A stretch of DNA of 64,000 nt. Origin: Bacteroidales bacterium (GTDB lineage: Bacteria; Bacteroidota; Bacteroidia; Bacteroidales; VadinHA17). Below the pieces are notes generated by a model that saw only the letters and a program-made list of their open reading frames with translations, searched no databases and was not told where the DNA came from. The first letter of the stretch is position 1; every line of letters begins with the position of its first letter. A program made the position numbers and the translations under genes. The DNA lies in contig JADJLX010000005.1 of the NCBI GenBank assembly GCA_016709865.1, forward strand, positions 1,116,001-1,180,000, written 5' to 3'. Positions 26,493-34,969 of the stretch are shown in pieces.

Positions 26493-27341
26493 ATGAGAAA
26501 GAAGATTGTTGCAGGGAACTGGAAAATGAACATGAACCTTGCTGAAGGGTTGAAATTTGCAGGTACTATTGACAAGCATTTTAAAGAGAATCCTGCCGGT
26601 AAGGCACAGGTAATTTTATGCACACCATTTATTCATCTTGCAGGGGTGGCTGAAATTCTTAAGCATGGAAAGGTAGCTCTGGGAGCACAGAATTGTGCCG
26701 CAGAAGCATCAGGTGCCTATACCGGAGAAGTTTCAGCATATATGGTTAAGAGTACCGGTGCAGAATATGTTATTATCGGACATTCTGAAAGAAGATCATA
26801 TTACCACGAGGATGATAAGCTGCTGAATAAGAAGACACTGCTGGCTATCAACGCCGGTTTGAAAGTAATATTCTGCTGCGGTGAGGTATTAAGCGAAAGG
26901 GAGTCGGAAAAACATTTTCTCATTGTTAGGAGACAACTTGAAGAGGGCCTTTTCACCCTTACAGAAGAACAGATGGATATGATAGTTATTGCTTACGAAC
27001 CCGTCTGGGCTATTGGTACAGGACTAACAGCAACACCCGACCAGGCACAGGAGATGCACAAATATATTCGCGATCTCGTTAAAGAAAAATACAGCAACGA
27101 ATGTGCAAAAAAAGTTCCGATACTGTATGGAGGAAGCTGCAAGCCATCAAATGCTGCTGAGATCTTTTCAAATCCTGATGTTGACGGTGGCCTTATCGGA
27201 GGCGCAGCACTCAAGAAGGAGGATTTTGCAGGTATAGTGGATGCATTGAAATATGCCCAAGTGGGGGGGGGGGGGAGGGGCGAAAACTGGGGAAAGATAA
27301 AAATTAATCTAATGATATCTGTATGTCAGGAAAGCAAATAG
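26493..27341 (+). CDS. tpiA: Triosephosphate isomerase with altered C terminus over a G13 tract
   Basis: The ATG at 26493 is used; the reading KKIVAGNWKMN is the standard TIM start, and an upstream TTG at 26484 is not needed. All catalytic parts are present: Lys and Asn in GNWKMN, IIGHSERR, AYEPVWAIGTG, and the phosphate loop ending GGLIGGAAL. The enzyme would normally end near ALKYAQ (about 250 residues). Here a run of 13 G at 27263-27275 extends it with a glycine tract and about 20 further residues, overlapping the next gene by 19 bases. Losing or gaining one G gives a stop within about 40 bases. The tract may be a sequencing or assembly error. Confidence 0.92.
   Translation: MRKKIVAGNWKMNMNLAEGLKFAGTIDKHFKENPAGKAQVILCTPFIHLAGVAEILKHGKVALGAQNCAAEASGAYTGEVSAYMVKSTGAEYVIIGHSERRSYYHEDDKLLNKKTLLAINAGLKVIFCCGEVLSERESEKHFLIVRRQLEEGLFTLTEEQMDMIVIAYEPVWAIGTGLTATPDQAQEMHKYIRDLVKEKYSNECAKKVPILYGGSCKPSNAAEIFSNPDVDGGLIGGAALKKEDFAGIVDALKYAQVGGGGRGENWGKIKINLMISVCQESK
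27263..27275 (+). repeat. Homopolymer tract of 13 G inside the 3' end of tpiA
   Basis: Thirteen G are followed by A and four more G (27263-27280), at odds with the AT-rich surroundings. It sits exactly where the conserved TIM sequence ends. It could be a slippage tract or a base-calling artefact. Confidence 0.9.
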
Positions 27342-30300
27342 TACTGTCTATTTTACTTTTACTGGGCACCCCCTTCATCTTACTATCCCAGACCAGATCA
27401 GCATTTTCAGGCGATCCTGAAAAATTCAGGACTGAACTGACATCTTTTATGGGGCCTAACCTCAATCCCGAACAGCTTGCTAATCTGAACTCCTTCTTCA
27501 CCAGATGGGATAGTGCTGCTTTCAGTAAGGAGAACATGGTTAAGATAATTGATATCTCCAGCCAGCTCTCCTCACGAAATATGAGAGCTGTTCCGCATTT
27601 CAACGATTTCATAACTACTCTTAATAATTTCGTTGAATTCAAAAGAGAGGACTCCTTCCTCGTAAACTGGCTGAAAGGATTAAGTGAAATTGCATTCAGC
27701 CCGAGGTATACCAATGATGTCATTGCAAGGTATTTTAAAAATACTGTTTCAATGATAAAAGGGAATGTTCTCTACGAATCAGGAAGTGTCAGATGGAAAG
27801 TCAAAAACAATACACTTAAGTTTCTGCACGATACTGTATTTTATATCGCGATAACAGACGCCACTCTAACCTGCTATTCTCAAAAGGACAGCACCGAAAT
27901 ATACAATGCCACAGGCGCATACTACCCTGAATTACAAATTTTTAAAGGAACCAAAGGGATTATAACATGGGAGAAGGCAGGGTATACAAGGGATGAAGTG
28001 TTTGCCAGTCTTACTGATTATACCATTAACACAACCAAAAACAGTTTCATAATCGATTCTGTAAAACTCTCGCACAAAACCTATTTTAAGGAACCGGTCT
28101 CAGGTTCACTTACCGATCAGGCGGTAAGCTTCAGCAATAAAGAGAGAGCCAATTACCCCAAGTTTGTTACATATATCAAATCTTTCCAGCTTAAAAATAT
28201 TTATGAGGGGGTAAACTACGAGGGCGGACTCACTTTTGAAGGTGCAAACGTTAAAGGTACCGGCGAAAACTATCTTCCTGCAAGGATAACCTTATACAGA
28301 AACGATACTCTTTATCTGAAAATTTCATCAAAAGAATTTCTCTTCTCAAAGATAGGTTTAAACAGCCAGGAGACTTCGCTTTCCCTTTACCTTGACAAAG
28401 ACTCTATCTACCATTCGAACCTTGGATTTTCATATTTTGCAGCAACCAGGCAGGTGAACCTGTTCCGTACCAACAATCCGATTTCGAGAAGCCCGTATTT
28501 TAATTCATTCCACAAGATCGATATGTATTTTGAATATATGTCGTGGAATATGAATGAATCTAAAATACTGCTCTCAAGGGCCAGAGGAGCATCACTCGGA
28601 CAGGCTCAGTTTGAATCATCATCATTTTTTAATTCTGACTATTTCATTCGTCTTATGGGTCTCGACGACTACCATCCGCTCGACAGGCTGATGAAGTTTG
28701 CTGAGTGGTATTACCAGGAAACATTCCCGGTTGCTGAATTTGCCAAGTGGCTAAACAGGCCGCAGGAGTCAGTTACAGGTCTGTGCATAGATATGGCTAA
28801 CAAAGGATTTGTATTCTATGACCGCACAAATAATGAGATTACTATAAAGCAGAAAACAAAGGACTTTCTTGCATCTTATTCAAAAAGAAAGGATTATGAT
28901 ATTCTTAATATCGAGAGTGAAACAAAAGCTCCAATGGATAATGCCTCACTTGATCTTAAGAATTTCAGGCTGACAATCAATGGAGTTAAAAACGTATTCC
29001 TCAGCGATTCCCAGAGAGTAGCTATTTTCCCTTACAATCAGCAACTGGTTCTGGGACGAAACCGGAACATACAGTTCGATGGTGTAGTTGCTGCCGGACT
29101 TTTTACAGTTTTCGGACATAATTTTACTTTCAGCTACGACACTTTCAAGATCCGTCTCCAAAAGATTGATTCAATAAGGATTGCCGTTGAAACTGAACAG
29201 AAAGACATGTATGGTAATCCGGTAATTAAAGATGTCGATAACCTGATACAACTCGGTACCGCAGAGTTGTACATTGATAATCCGGATAATAAATCAGGAC
29301 TAAAGAGCCTCAAACAATATCCTATTATTAATGCTATAACCTATTCATATATCTTTTACGATAAGATCCCCGGACTGGAAGGTGTCTATCCGCAAAAAGA
29401 TTTCTACTTCAAGGTTGATCCCTTTACATACGAAAATATCGATCATTACTCCAACGAGGACATGAACCTGTCGGGCGAGTTTGTAGGCGGGAATATTATA
29501 AAACCTATGAAGCAGTTCCTTACAATTCAGGCAAACAACTCGCTGGGATTTAATATGGTTATACCCGAAACCGGTATTGATGTCTATGGCGACAGGGGCA
29601 TTCTGTACAATGAGCTTAGTATGAGCAACAAGGGGCTCATCGGAAGCGGAAAGTTAAAGCACCTTACCTCAATTACAATGGCTGAAGAATACAGGTTCTT
29701 TCCTGATTCGATGCTGACACAGGCTACTACTTTTGATATTCTCAAAGATGGTTCCGGTGTCTTTCCGGAACTGAACAGTAAGGATGTTTCTATTAAATGG
29801 ATGACCAAAAAGGATGAATGGCTGGCGACAAATGCAACCGGCAAAAACTTTAATATGTTCGAGAACGGAACCACTCTTGATGGTACCCTTAATCTGACAC
29901 CTGAAAAACTAAAAGGCTCAGGGGTAATAAACATGCCAAGTTCGATGGTCACTTCAAAGCTTTTCAGCTTTGCCTCTAACGCAATCAAAGCAGATACTGC
30001 TGATTATAATCTGAAATCACCAACAACCAGCGGTTATTCATTCATAGCGGAAAATGCTAATACAGATATAAACTTTGATCTGAAAATGACCAGATTCAGA
30101 TTGAATACAGATTCATCAGTGGTGAAATTCCCTGAACTTCAATATATATGCACGATGACCGATTTTGCATATAACATGGATACACGGATACTTGATATGG
30201 AGCAGAAAGGGAAATCCAATACACCTCTGTTAACTCCAGAAAATCTACTCAAAGTTGATTTCAATAATCACGACAAACCAACCTTTTTTGCAACAAACAA

Positions 30301-31816
30301 TCTGGCTGACACTGTCTCATTTGCCTCCTGGAAGGGAAGCTATCATCTTGATCAGGAATATATTGAGGCAGAAAACATAAACTACATACATATTGCCGAC
30401 GCACTTATTCAGCCTGAAAAAGGTAAGGTTACAATAAACAGGCGTGCAAAGATCTCACAGATGCAGAATGCGATTATTGCCGTAAACAACAAGCATATAT
30501 TACACGACGGTAAGATTGACATCGAATCTACAAAACGTTACACTGGTAGTGCAATTTACGATTACGTTGATGAAAACAAAGAGATCCAGCAGATAAACTT
30601 TCCTGAGCTTGCAGTAGATACAATGGTAACTACAGCACGAGGATACATACCGGCAAACCAGAAATTTATGCTCAATCCTGCCTTCTCCTTTACAGGCGAT
30701 GTCAGACTTTATGCGAAAGACGACCTGCTGACTTTCACAGGTGCCACAGGTATAGTACATAACTGCAGCACAATTAAGAGCTTCAATATAAAATTCAAGT
30801 CGAAGATTGATCCTCTGAATGTTATGATCCCGGTAAGTGAAAAACCAAGGGATATAAATGATGAGCTGGTCTTCTCTGGCTCATATATCAATACCGATTC
30901 AATTCATATCTATCCTGCTTTCTTATCTGCCCAGAAATCATGGCAGGATGTAGCGCTGGTGAATTCCGGCGGATGGCTCTATTATGAAAAAGCAAAGGGA
31001 AGATATCTTATCACTTCCCTGGAGAAACTGGCAGATCAGACACTGCCGGGAAATATGCTGGCATTCGACAAAAATTTCTGTATAATGTCGGGTGAAGGGA
31101 CTATTAATTTCGGCGGCAAGTTTGATCTTGTTAAGCTCGGAAGTGCCGGAAAGGTTATTCATACCATCGACTCAGGAAAAGTAGACATTGAATCAATACT
31201 TGCACTCGACTTCTATTTTTCACCTGAGGCACTAAAGGTAATGGCCGATGAGATAAGGATGATGCCAACATTAAAGCCTGTTAACTTAAACACCGACCTC
31301 AATAATAAAGGGATGAAAGATCTTCTCGGAGTTGCAGCTGCCACTCAGCTGAAAGAGGAGATGGACCTTTTTGGTACTTCAAGGAATTTACCTAAAGAGT
31401 ATGTTTATGAGTTGTTGCTGAATGAAGTAAATCTCTTCTGGAATGAACCAACATCATCTTTCAGATCAAGGGGAAAAATCGGAATCGGGTTCGCCGGACC
31501 TCAACCGATAAATGTATACGTCGATGGTTATATTGAGATCCAGAGAAGGCGATCGGGAGATATGATTGATATCTACCTCAAGGCAGATGAATCGACCTGG
31601 TACTACTTCTCGTACTTCAGAGGTGTAATGATGGCTCAGGCAGGAAACAATAACTTCAACACTATAATAACCAGCACAAAACTCAACGACAGAAAGCACC
31701 CTGAATCTTCTGTGAGAGTGCCATATACATATATGATTGCTGTTGAAGACAGACTTGCCCGGTTCCTGCGGAGAATGGCCAGCAATAACGTTGAAGAAGA
31801 ATCTGTTATCAGATAA
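27323..31816 (+). CDS. Very large exported protein of unknown function (1497 residues)
   Basis: A signal peptide (IVLSILLLLGTPFILLSQ) starts the protein, with no lipobox and no further clear membrane segment, so it is periplasmic or at the cell surface. I do not recognise a named domain. The middle and C-terminal parts read as long runs of short beta strands with repeated patterns such as sDSv.f.EL, like beta-solenoid or jelly-roll proteins acting on lipids or the outer membrane. A winged-helix-like stretch (about 465-520, FAEWYYQETFPVAEFAKWLN) interrupts them. The start overlaps the extended tpiA end by 19 bases. The end overlaps the opposing phosphoesterase gene by 8 bases. Confidence 0.85.
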   Translation: MSGKQIVLSILLLLGTPFILLSQTRSAFSGDPEKFRTELTSFMGPNLNPEQLANLNSFFTRWDSAAFSKENMVKIIDISSQLSSRNMRAVPHFNDFITTLNNFVEFKREDSFLVNWLKGLSEIAFSPRYTNDVIARYFKNTVSMIKGNVLYESGSVRWKVKNNTLKFLHDTVFYIAITDATLTCYSQKDSTEIYNATGAYYPELQIFKGTKGIITWEKAGYTRDEVFASLTDYTINTTKNSFIIDSVKLSHKTYFKEPVSGSLTDQAVSFSNKERANYPKFVTYIKSFQLKNIYEGVNYEGGLTFEGANVKGTGENYLPARITLYRNDTLYLKISSKEFLFSKIGLNSQETSLSLYLDKDSIYHSNLGFSYFAATRQVNLFRTNNPISRSPYFNSFHKIDMYFEYMSWNMNESKILLSRARGASLGQAQFESSSFFNSDYFIRLMGLDDYHPLDRLMKFAEWYYQETFPVAEFAKWLNRPQESVTGLCIDMANKGFVFYDRTNNEITIKQKTKDFLASYSKRKDYDILNIESETKAPMDNASLDLKNFRLTINGVKNVFLSDSQRVAIFPYNQQLVLGRNRNIQFDGVVAAGLFTVFGHNFTFSYDTFKIRLQKIDSIRIAVETEQKDMYGNPVIKDVDNLIQLGTAELYIDNPDNKSGLKSLKQYPIINAITYSYIFYDKIPGLEGVYPQKDFYFKVDPFTYENIDHYSNEDMNLSGEFVGGNIIKPMKQFLTIQANNSLGFNMVIPETGIDVYGDRGILYNELSMSNKGLIGSGKLKHLTSITMAEEYRFFPDSMLTQATTFDILKDGSGVFPELNSKDVSIKWMTKKDEWLATNATGKNFNMFENGTTLDGTLNLTPEKLKGSGVINMPSSMVTSKLFSFASNAIKADTADYNLKSPTTSGYSFIAENANTDINFDLKMTRFRLNTDSSVVKFPELQYICTMTDFAYNMDTRILDMEQKGKSNTPLLTPENLLKVDFNNHDKPTFFATNNLADTVSFASWKGSYHLDQEYIEAENINYIHIADALIQPEKGKVTINRRAKISQMQNAIIAVNNKHILHDGKIDIESTKRYTGSAIYDYVDENKEIQQINFPELAVDTMVTTARGYIPANQKFMLNPAFSFTGDVRLYAKDDLLTFTGATGIVHNCSTIKSFNIKFKSKIDPLNVMIPVSEKPRDINDELVFSGSYINTDSIHIYPAFLSAQKSWQDVALVNSGGWLYYEKAKGRYLITSLEKLADQTLPGNMLAFDKNFCIMSGEGTINFGGKFDLVKLGSAGKVIHTIDSGKVDIESILALDFYFSPEALKVMADEIRMMPTLKPVNLNTDLNNKGMKDLLGVAAATQLKEEMDLFGTSRNLPKEYVYELLLNEVNLFWNEPTSSFRSRGKIGIGFAGPQPINVYVDGYIEIQRRRSGDMIDIYLKADESTWYYFSYFRGVMMAQAGNNNFNTIITSTKLNDRKHPESSVRVPYTYMIAVEDRLARFLRRMASNNVEEESVIR

Positions 31817-32315
31817 CAGCCTTTCCTCTCTCTCCCATCTCTATCAGTTCAAGATCGTGAATCTTTGCATCATCGATCTGAAATCTGATTGCAGTCATGA
31901 ATTTATGAAAACCGTTATATCCCGCTGCACCCGGATTGATATAGAGAAATCCGCCCTTTGGATCGTGCATAACCTTTGCGATATGAGAGTGTCCGCAGAT
32001 AAAAATATCCGGAGGATCTGCATAAACTGAACTTCTTACCCGTGGATCATAGTGGCCGGGAGTGCCTCCAATATGAGTTATCCACACTTTTACTCCTTCA
32101 ACTTTAAACTTCAGGTTCTCTTTATAAACTTTTCTGACAACTGCATCATCTATATTGCCAAATACAGCCCTCAATGGTTTGAACTCAGCCAACCTGTCGG
32201 CCGTCTCAATATTTCCAATATCACCTGCATGCCAGATCTCATCGCATTCCTTAAAATGTTCAAAGAGACTGGGGTGTATCCACCCATGAGTATCAGAGAG
32301 CAGGCCAATTTTCAT
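31809..32315 (-). CDS. YfcE/MJ0936-type metallophosphoesterase
   Basis: This 168-residue calcineurin-like phosphodiesterase of the small YfcE group has metal ligands in GLLSDTHG (Asp8, His10), WHAGDIG, AVFGNIDD, WITHIGG and FICGHSHI. It probably cleaves phosphodiesters in the cytosol with Mn or another divalent metal; the natural substrate is not known for this family. It is convergent with the 1497-residue gene and overlaps it by 8 bases at the stop codons. Confidence 0.92.
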   Translation of the reverse strand: MKIGLLSDTHGWIHPSLFEHFKECDEIWHAGDIGNIETADRLAEFKPLRAVFGNIDDAVVRKVYKENLKFKVEGVKVWITHIGGTPGHYDPRVRSSVYADPPDIFICGHSHIAKVMHDPKGGFLYINPGAAGYNGFHKFMTAIRFQIDDAKIHDLELIEMGERGKAVI

Positions 32316-32358
32316 TAATTTGCTGTTTTACTTAAATATTCGTTTTACCACCATTTTC

Positions 32359-32457
32359 GCCCCCCTTGCCCCCCTAAAGGGGGGATAATTTCCTGAAAAA
32401 GATAGGGATAAGCCTATTTATCAGCATATTAGCCCCCCTTTAGGGGGGTTGGGGGGC
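32359..32457. repeat. REPIN-like GC-rich inverted doublet, copy 2
   Basis: Left palindrome 32359-32385 (CCCCCCTAAAGGGGGG core) and right palindrome 32432-32457 (CCCCCCTTTAGGGGGG then TTGGGGGGC) are reverse complements around a spacer of about 46 bases. It lies between the divergent phosphoesterase and rsmE genes. Confidence 0.8.
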
Positions 32458-32513
32458 TAACTTTAAAGAAACACTAAGAATTCATAAAGTAATGTAAGGT
32501 ATTTCAAATTTCC

Positions 32514-32521
32514 TACTTTTG
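32514..32521 (+). promoter_or_regulatory. Candidate -7 box for rsmE
   Basis: TACTTTTG matches TAnnTTTG and lies 15 bases before the ATG at 32537. It overlaps an upstream TTG (32519), which therefore cannot be the start; the leader would be very short. Confidence 0.4.
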
Positions 32522-32536
32522 TATAAACTGATTGTT

Positions 32537-33241
32537 ATGCAGATATTCTATGCTCCTGATATTTCAGGAGACAAATACACCCTTGATGAAAATGAATCAA
32601 AGCATATCATAAGGGTTTTAAGAATGAAAAAGGGAACTACTGTAAAGTTGATTGATGGAAAAGGCAATCTCTATGAAGGAGTTATTGATAATCCCAATCA
32701 AAAGCATTGCACAATAGCAATAACAGGAATTACCAGGGATTTCGAAAAACGGAATTACAAACTTCATATAGCTATTTCCCCGCTGAAAAACCCTGAAAGG
32801 TTTGAATGGTTCATTGAAAAAAGTGTTGAGATTGGAGTTGATGAGATAACCCCTGTAATCTGCAGAAATACTGAGAAACAGAGCATTAAGAAAGAACGGA
32901 TAAATAATATTATCATCTCAGCAATGAAACAGTCGCTTAAAGCTACAAGTACAATATTGAACGAACCTGTTACATTCAATGAATTCCTTACCGCAAAAGC
33001 TGATGGCAAATTTTTGATTGCTCATTGTAATGAATCATTCACAAGACTCAAGATAACTGATGTATGCTCAAAGAATGATAATGCAATTATTCTTATTGGT
33101 CCTGAAGGCGATTTCAGTGAAGAAGAAATAATTAAAGCTTCAGATAAAGGATTTTCAAATATTCATCTTGGCCCGAGCCGTCTGAGAACAGAAACGGCAG
33201 GTGTTGCCGCCTGCCATTCCATATACTTTATAAATCAGTAA
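32537..33241 (+). CDS. rsmE: 16S rRNA m3U1498 methyltransferase
   Basis: 234 residues from the ATG at 32537. An N-terminal PUA-like part (FYAPDISGDKYTLDENESKH, IIRVLRMKKGT) is followed by a SPOUT methyltransferase domain with the trefoil-knot motifs ILIGPEGDFSEEEI and LGPSRLRTETAGVAA. It uses S-adenosylmethionine to methylate U1498 in the small ribosomal subunit. The stop codon is 2 bases from that of the opposing zinc-ribbon gene, with no room for a terminator. Confidence 0.95.
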   Translation: MQIFYAPDISGDKYTLDENESKHIIRVLRMKKGTTVKLIDGKGNLYEGVIDNPNQKHCTIAITGITRDFEKRNYKLHIAISPLKNPERFEWFIEKSVEIGVDEITPVICRNTEKQSIKKERINNIIISAMKQSLKATSTILNEPVTFNEFLTAKADGKFLIAHCNESFTRLKITDVCSKNDNAIILIGPEGDFSEEEIIKASDKGFSNIHLGPSRLRTETAGVAACHSIYFINQ

Positions 33242-33243
33242 TT

Positions 33244-33471
33244 CTAGAATTTATCTGTCCTGATTTCAAGTACCTCACCGAGTCTTTTCAGCGGTAACCT
33301 GTAAAGTTCCGAATACTTGCATTCTGAACATATTACTACTGTATACCTGTTGCTTTCAATATCAAATAATTTTGAAAGAATGTTTTTCGAAACCCACATA
33401 GTACTTGTTGTAAAACTCTTTGATCCACATTTCGGACAAACATATTTAACTGGTTTTATCATCTTCTTCAA
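33244..33471 (-). CDS. Small zinc-ribbon protein
   Basis: The 75 residues have two Cys pairs, CPKCG near the start and CSECKY near residue 50, making a zinc ribbon. A start a few residues later (MIKPVKYVC) is also possible. Its 5' end overlaps the ribbon-helix-helix gene upstream by 26 bases, so the two are translationally linked. It is the third gene of an SPFH operon. Function unknown; similar small zinc-ribbon proteins are annotated only as hypothetical. Confidence 0.8.
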   Translation of the reverse strand: MKKMIKPVKYVCPKCGSKSFTTSTMWVSKNILSKLFDIESNRYTVVICSECKYSELYRLPLKRLGEVLEIRTDKF

Positions 33472-33640
33472 CTTTAGTGTTCTCTGACTTAATTTTTAAT
33501 CTTCCTGCTTTTTTCAGCGCCTGATCAAGTATATATTCGATCTGACCATTTGTGCTGCGAAACTCATCGGCAGCCCATTTCTCCAGAGCCTTAAGTTTCT
33601 CCGGATCAATTCTTAATACAAATGGTTTTTTCTCACTCAT
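33446..33640 (-). CDS. Arc-like ribbon-helix-helix protein
   Basis: The 64 residues read KPFVLRIDPEKLKALEKWAA then NGQIEYILDQALKKAG, the strand-helix-helix pattern of Arc/MetJ DNA-binding proteins, with a charged tail. Such proteins bind DNA as dimers of dimers. It starts 2 bases after the SPFH gene ends and overlaps the zinc-ribbon gene. It may control its own operon, though this is inference. Confidence 0.85.
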   Translation of the reverse strand: MSEKKPFVLRIDPEKLKALEKWAADEFRSTNGQIEYILDQALKKAGRLKIKSENTKVEEDDKTS

Positions 33641-33642
33641 AA

Positions 33643-34497
33643 TCAGTTATGCAAAGTGCCTGTATTTACTATTGGAGTAGCATCTTTGTCTCCGCACAGT
33701 ACCACCATAAGATTACTCACCATTGCAGCCTTTTTCTCCTCATCAAGATTAACAATATTCTTTGTTGAAAGTTGCTCAAGAGCCATCTCAACCATCGATA
33801 CAGCACCTTCAACAATTTTAAATCTGGCAGCTACAACGGCAGTGGCCTGCTGCCTGCGAAGCATTGCGTTTGCAATTTCCTCAGCATATGCAATATAGTT
33901 GATCCTGGCTTCGATAACCTCAATACCGCAGATCTGAAGTCGTTCCCTGATCTCTTTTTCAAGTTCATTATTTACTTCTTCTCCTCCGCTCCTGAGAGCA
34001 ATAACTGCATCATGGTCCTCAAAGTTATCGTAAGGATAAAGACCTGCTAGTTTTCTCAGGGCAGCGTCGCTCTGAACAAGCACAAAATGCTGAAAATCAT
34101 CAACATCAAAAACAGCTTTGAATGTATCTGATACTCTCCATACAAGCACTAATCCAATCTTAATGGGGTTCCCGATTTTATCGTTCACCTTAATTGGCTC
34201 ACCGTTAAAGTTACGGGCTCTGAGAGACAGATGTCTCGTGATAAAAAAAGGATTCACCCAGAAAAATCCATTTTCCCTTATAGTGCCCTTATAGGCACCA
34301 AAAAGAACCATAACACATGAACTGTTCGGATTAACAACCTTAAATCCCAAAATAGTAAAAACAAAAAGGATTGAGAGTGCAATACCAAGCCAGATTAAAT
34401 TGAAAATAAATCCGGCAATAGCTCCGCCGAGAAACAATATTGCTGTCAGCAAAGCCAGATAACCTGAAATCGGTTTGATTGTAAATTCTTGTTTCAT
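33643..34497 (-). CDS. SPFH/Band 7 domain membrane protein
   Basis: Two N-terminal hydrophobic segments (about 12-50) are followed by an SPFH domain (VVNPNSSCVMVLFGAYKGT, RARNFNGEPIKVNDKIGNPI) and a helical tail (IREYRLQ-like region, ANAMLRRQQATAVVAAR). The 284 residues match prohibitin/stomatin-like scaffolds that form rings at the inner membrane. A good promoter lies upstream at 34524-34556. It is first in an operon with an Arc-like and a zinc-ribbon protein. A membrane-microdomain scaffold role is family knowledge; the operon partners do not define a process. Confidence 0.92.
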   Translation of the reverse strand: MKQEFTIKPISGYLALLTAILFLGGAIAGFIFNLIWLGIALSILFVFTILGFKVVNPNSSCVMVLFGAYKGTIRENGFFWVNPFFITRHLSLRARNFNGEPIKVNDKIGNPIKIGLVLVWRVSDTFKAVFDVDDFQHFVLVQSDAALRKLAGLYPYDNFEDHDAVIALRSGGEEVNNELEKEIRERLQICGIEVIEARINYIAYAEEIANAMLRRQQATAVVAARFKIVEGAVSMVEMALEQLSTKNIVNLDEEKKAAMVSNLMVVLCGDKDATPIVNTGTLHN

Positions 34498-34523
34498 TTT
34501 TATATGATATTATTTTAATATCA

Positions 34524-34556
34524 CAAAGATATTATTTTAATTTGGAATAAAACAAA
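34524..34556 (-). promoter_or_regulatory. Bacteroidota-type promoter for the SPFH operon
   Basis: Minus-strand -33 TTTG (34553-34556) and -7 TATCTTTG (34524-34531) are separated by 21 bases, close to the TTTG-N19-21-TAnnTTTG rule, 27 bases before the SPFH start. The -33 box overlaps the poly-U end of the neighbouring terminator. Confidence 0.55.
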
Positions 34557-34582
34557 AAAAACACAGGATTTTTTCCTGTGTT
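34551..34582 (-). terminator. Rho-independent terminator after the 65-residue protein gene
   Basis: Stem AACACAGGA (34560-34568) and TCCTGTGTT (34574-34582) enclose a five-base loop. On the minus strand it is followed by a T-run of eight. It lies 12 bases after the stop of the 34595-34792 gene. Confidence 0.85.
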
Positions 34583-34594
34583 CTCTAAAAAAGT

Positions 34595-34792
34595 TTAAAC
34601 TTTCTTCCTGATTTTCTGAATCAGGGACTTTGTCAAACGTTTTCCCGGAACCGATTTTATCTCTCCGAGAAGGGCAATCACATCATGAAACTCAGCACTT
34701 AAACCAAAAGCATCTTCAATAAGATCAATATCTTCCGTTCTGATGTCGTGACATGAAAGAAAAGGAGTAGAATTTAATCCCATAGGCTTCAT
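34595..34792 (-). CDS. Small protein of unknown function
   Basis: The 65 residues may start at the first ATG or three residues later (MGLNSTPFLSCHD). It is acidic in the middle (RTEDIDLIEDAF) and basic at the end (SLIQKIRKKV), with no signal peptide or Cys pair. It is downstream of the ECF sigma gene on the same strand but separated by a GC-rich inverted doublet, and it has a clear terminator, which supports it as a real gene. An anti-sigma role is possible but nothing in the sequence shows it. Confidence 0.6.
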   Translation of the reverse strand: MKPMGLNSTPFLSCHDIRTEDIDLIEDAFGLSAEFHDVIALLGEIKSVPGKRLTKSLIQKIRKKV

Positions 34793-34867
34793 GTTTTCTA
34801 TTTATGTGAAAACGTGCCCTGATTACATAATATTGCAATTAGGATTAGATTATTTTCCCAACATTTT

Positions 34868-34963
34868 GCCCCCCTGCCCCCCTGAAGGGGGGTAAGTTGC
34901 TGCAAATATCTGTGATTCTTATCTCTATGTAAGTTTAGCCCCCCTTTAGGGGGGATGGGGGGC
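34868..34963. repeat. REPIN-like GC-rich inverted doublet, copy 3
   Basis: Left palindrome 34868-34892 (CCCCCCTGAAGGGGGG core) and right palindrome 34938-34963 (CCCCCCTTTAGGGGGG then ATGGGGGGC) flank a 45-base spacer. It lies between the ECF sigma gene and the downstream small protein gene. Confidence 0.8.
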
Positions 34964-34969
34964 GTCTGC

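Noticed and set aside
27263-27341. Phase variation of triosephosphate isomerase by the G13 tract
   Set aside because: All three frames leave the catalytic part intact and stop soon after, so on/off switching of an essential enzyme is not supported; kept as a possible artefact or coupling site.
33244-34497. Defence or toxin-antitoxin system (Arc-like protein beside small genes)
   Set aside because: The partner is an SPFH scaffold and a zinc ribbon, with no toxin-like nuclease or kinase nearby.
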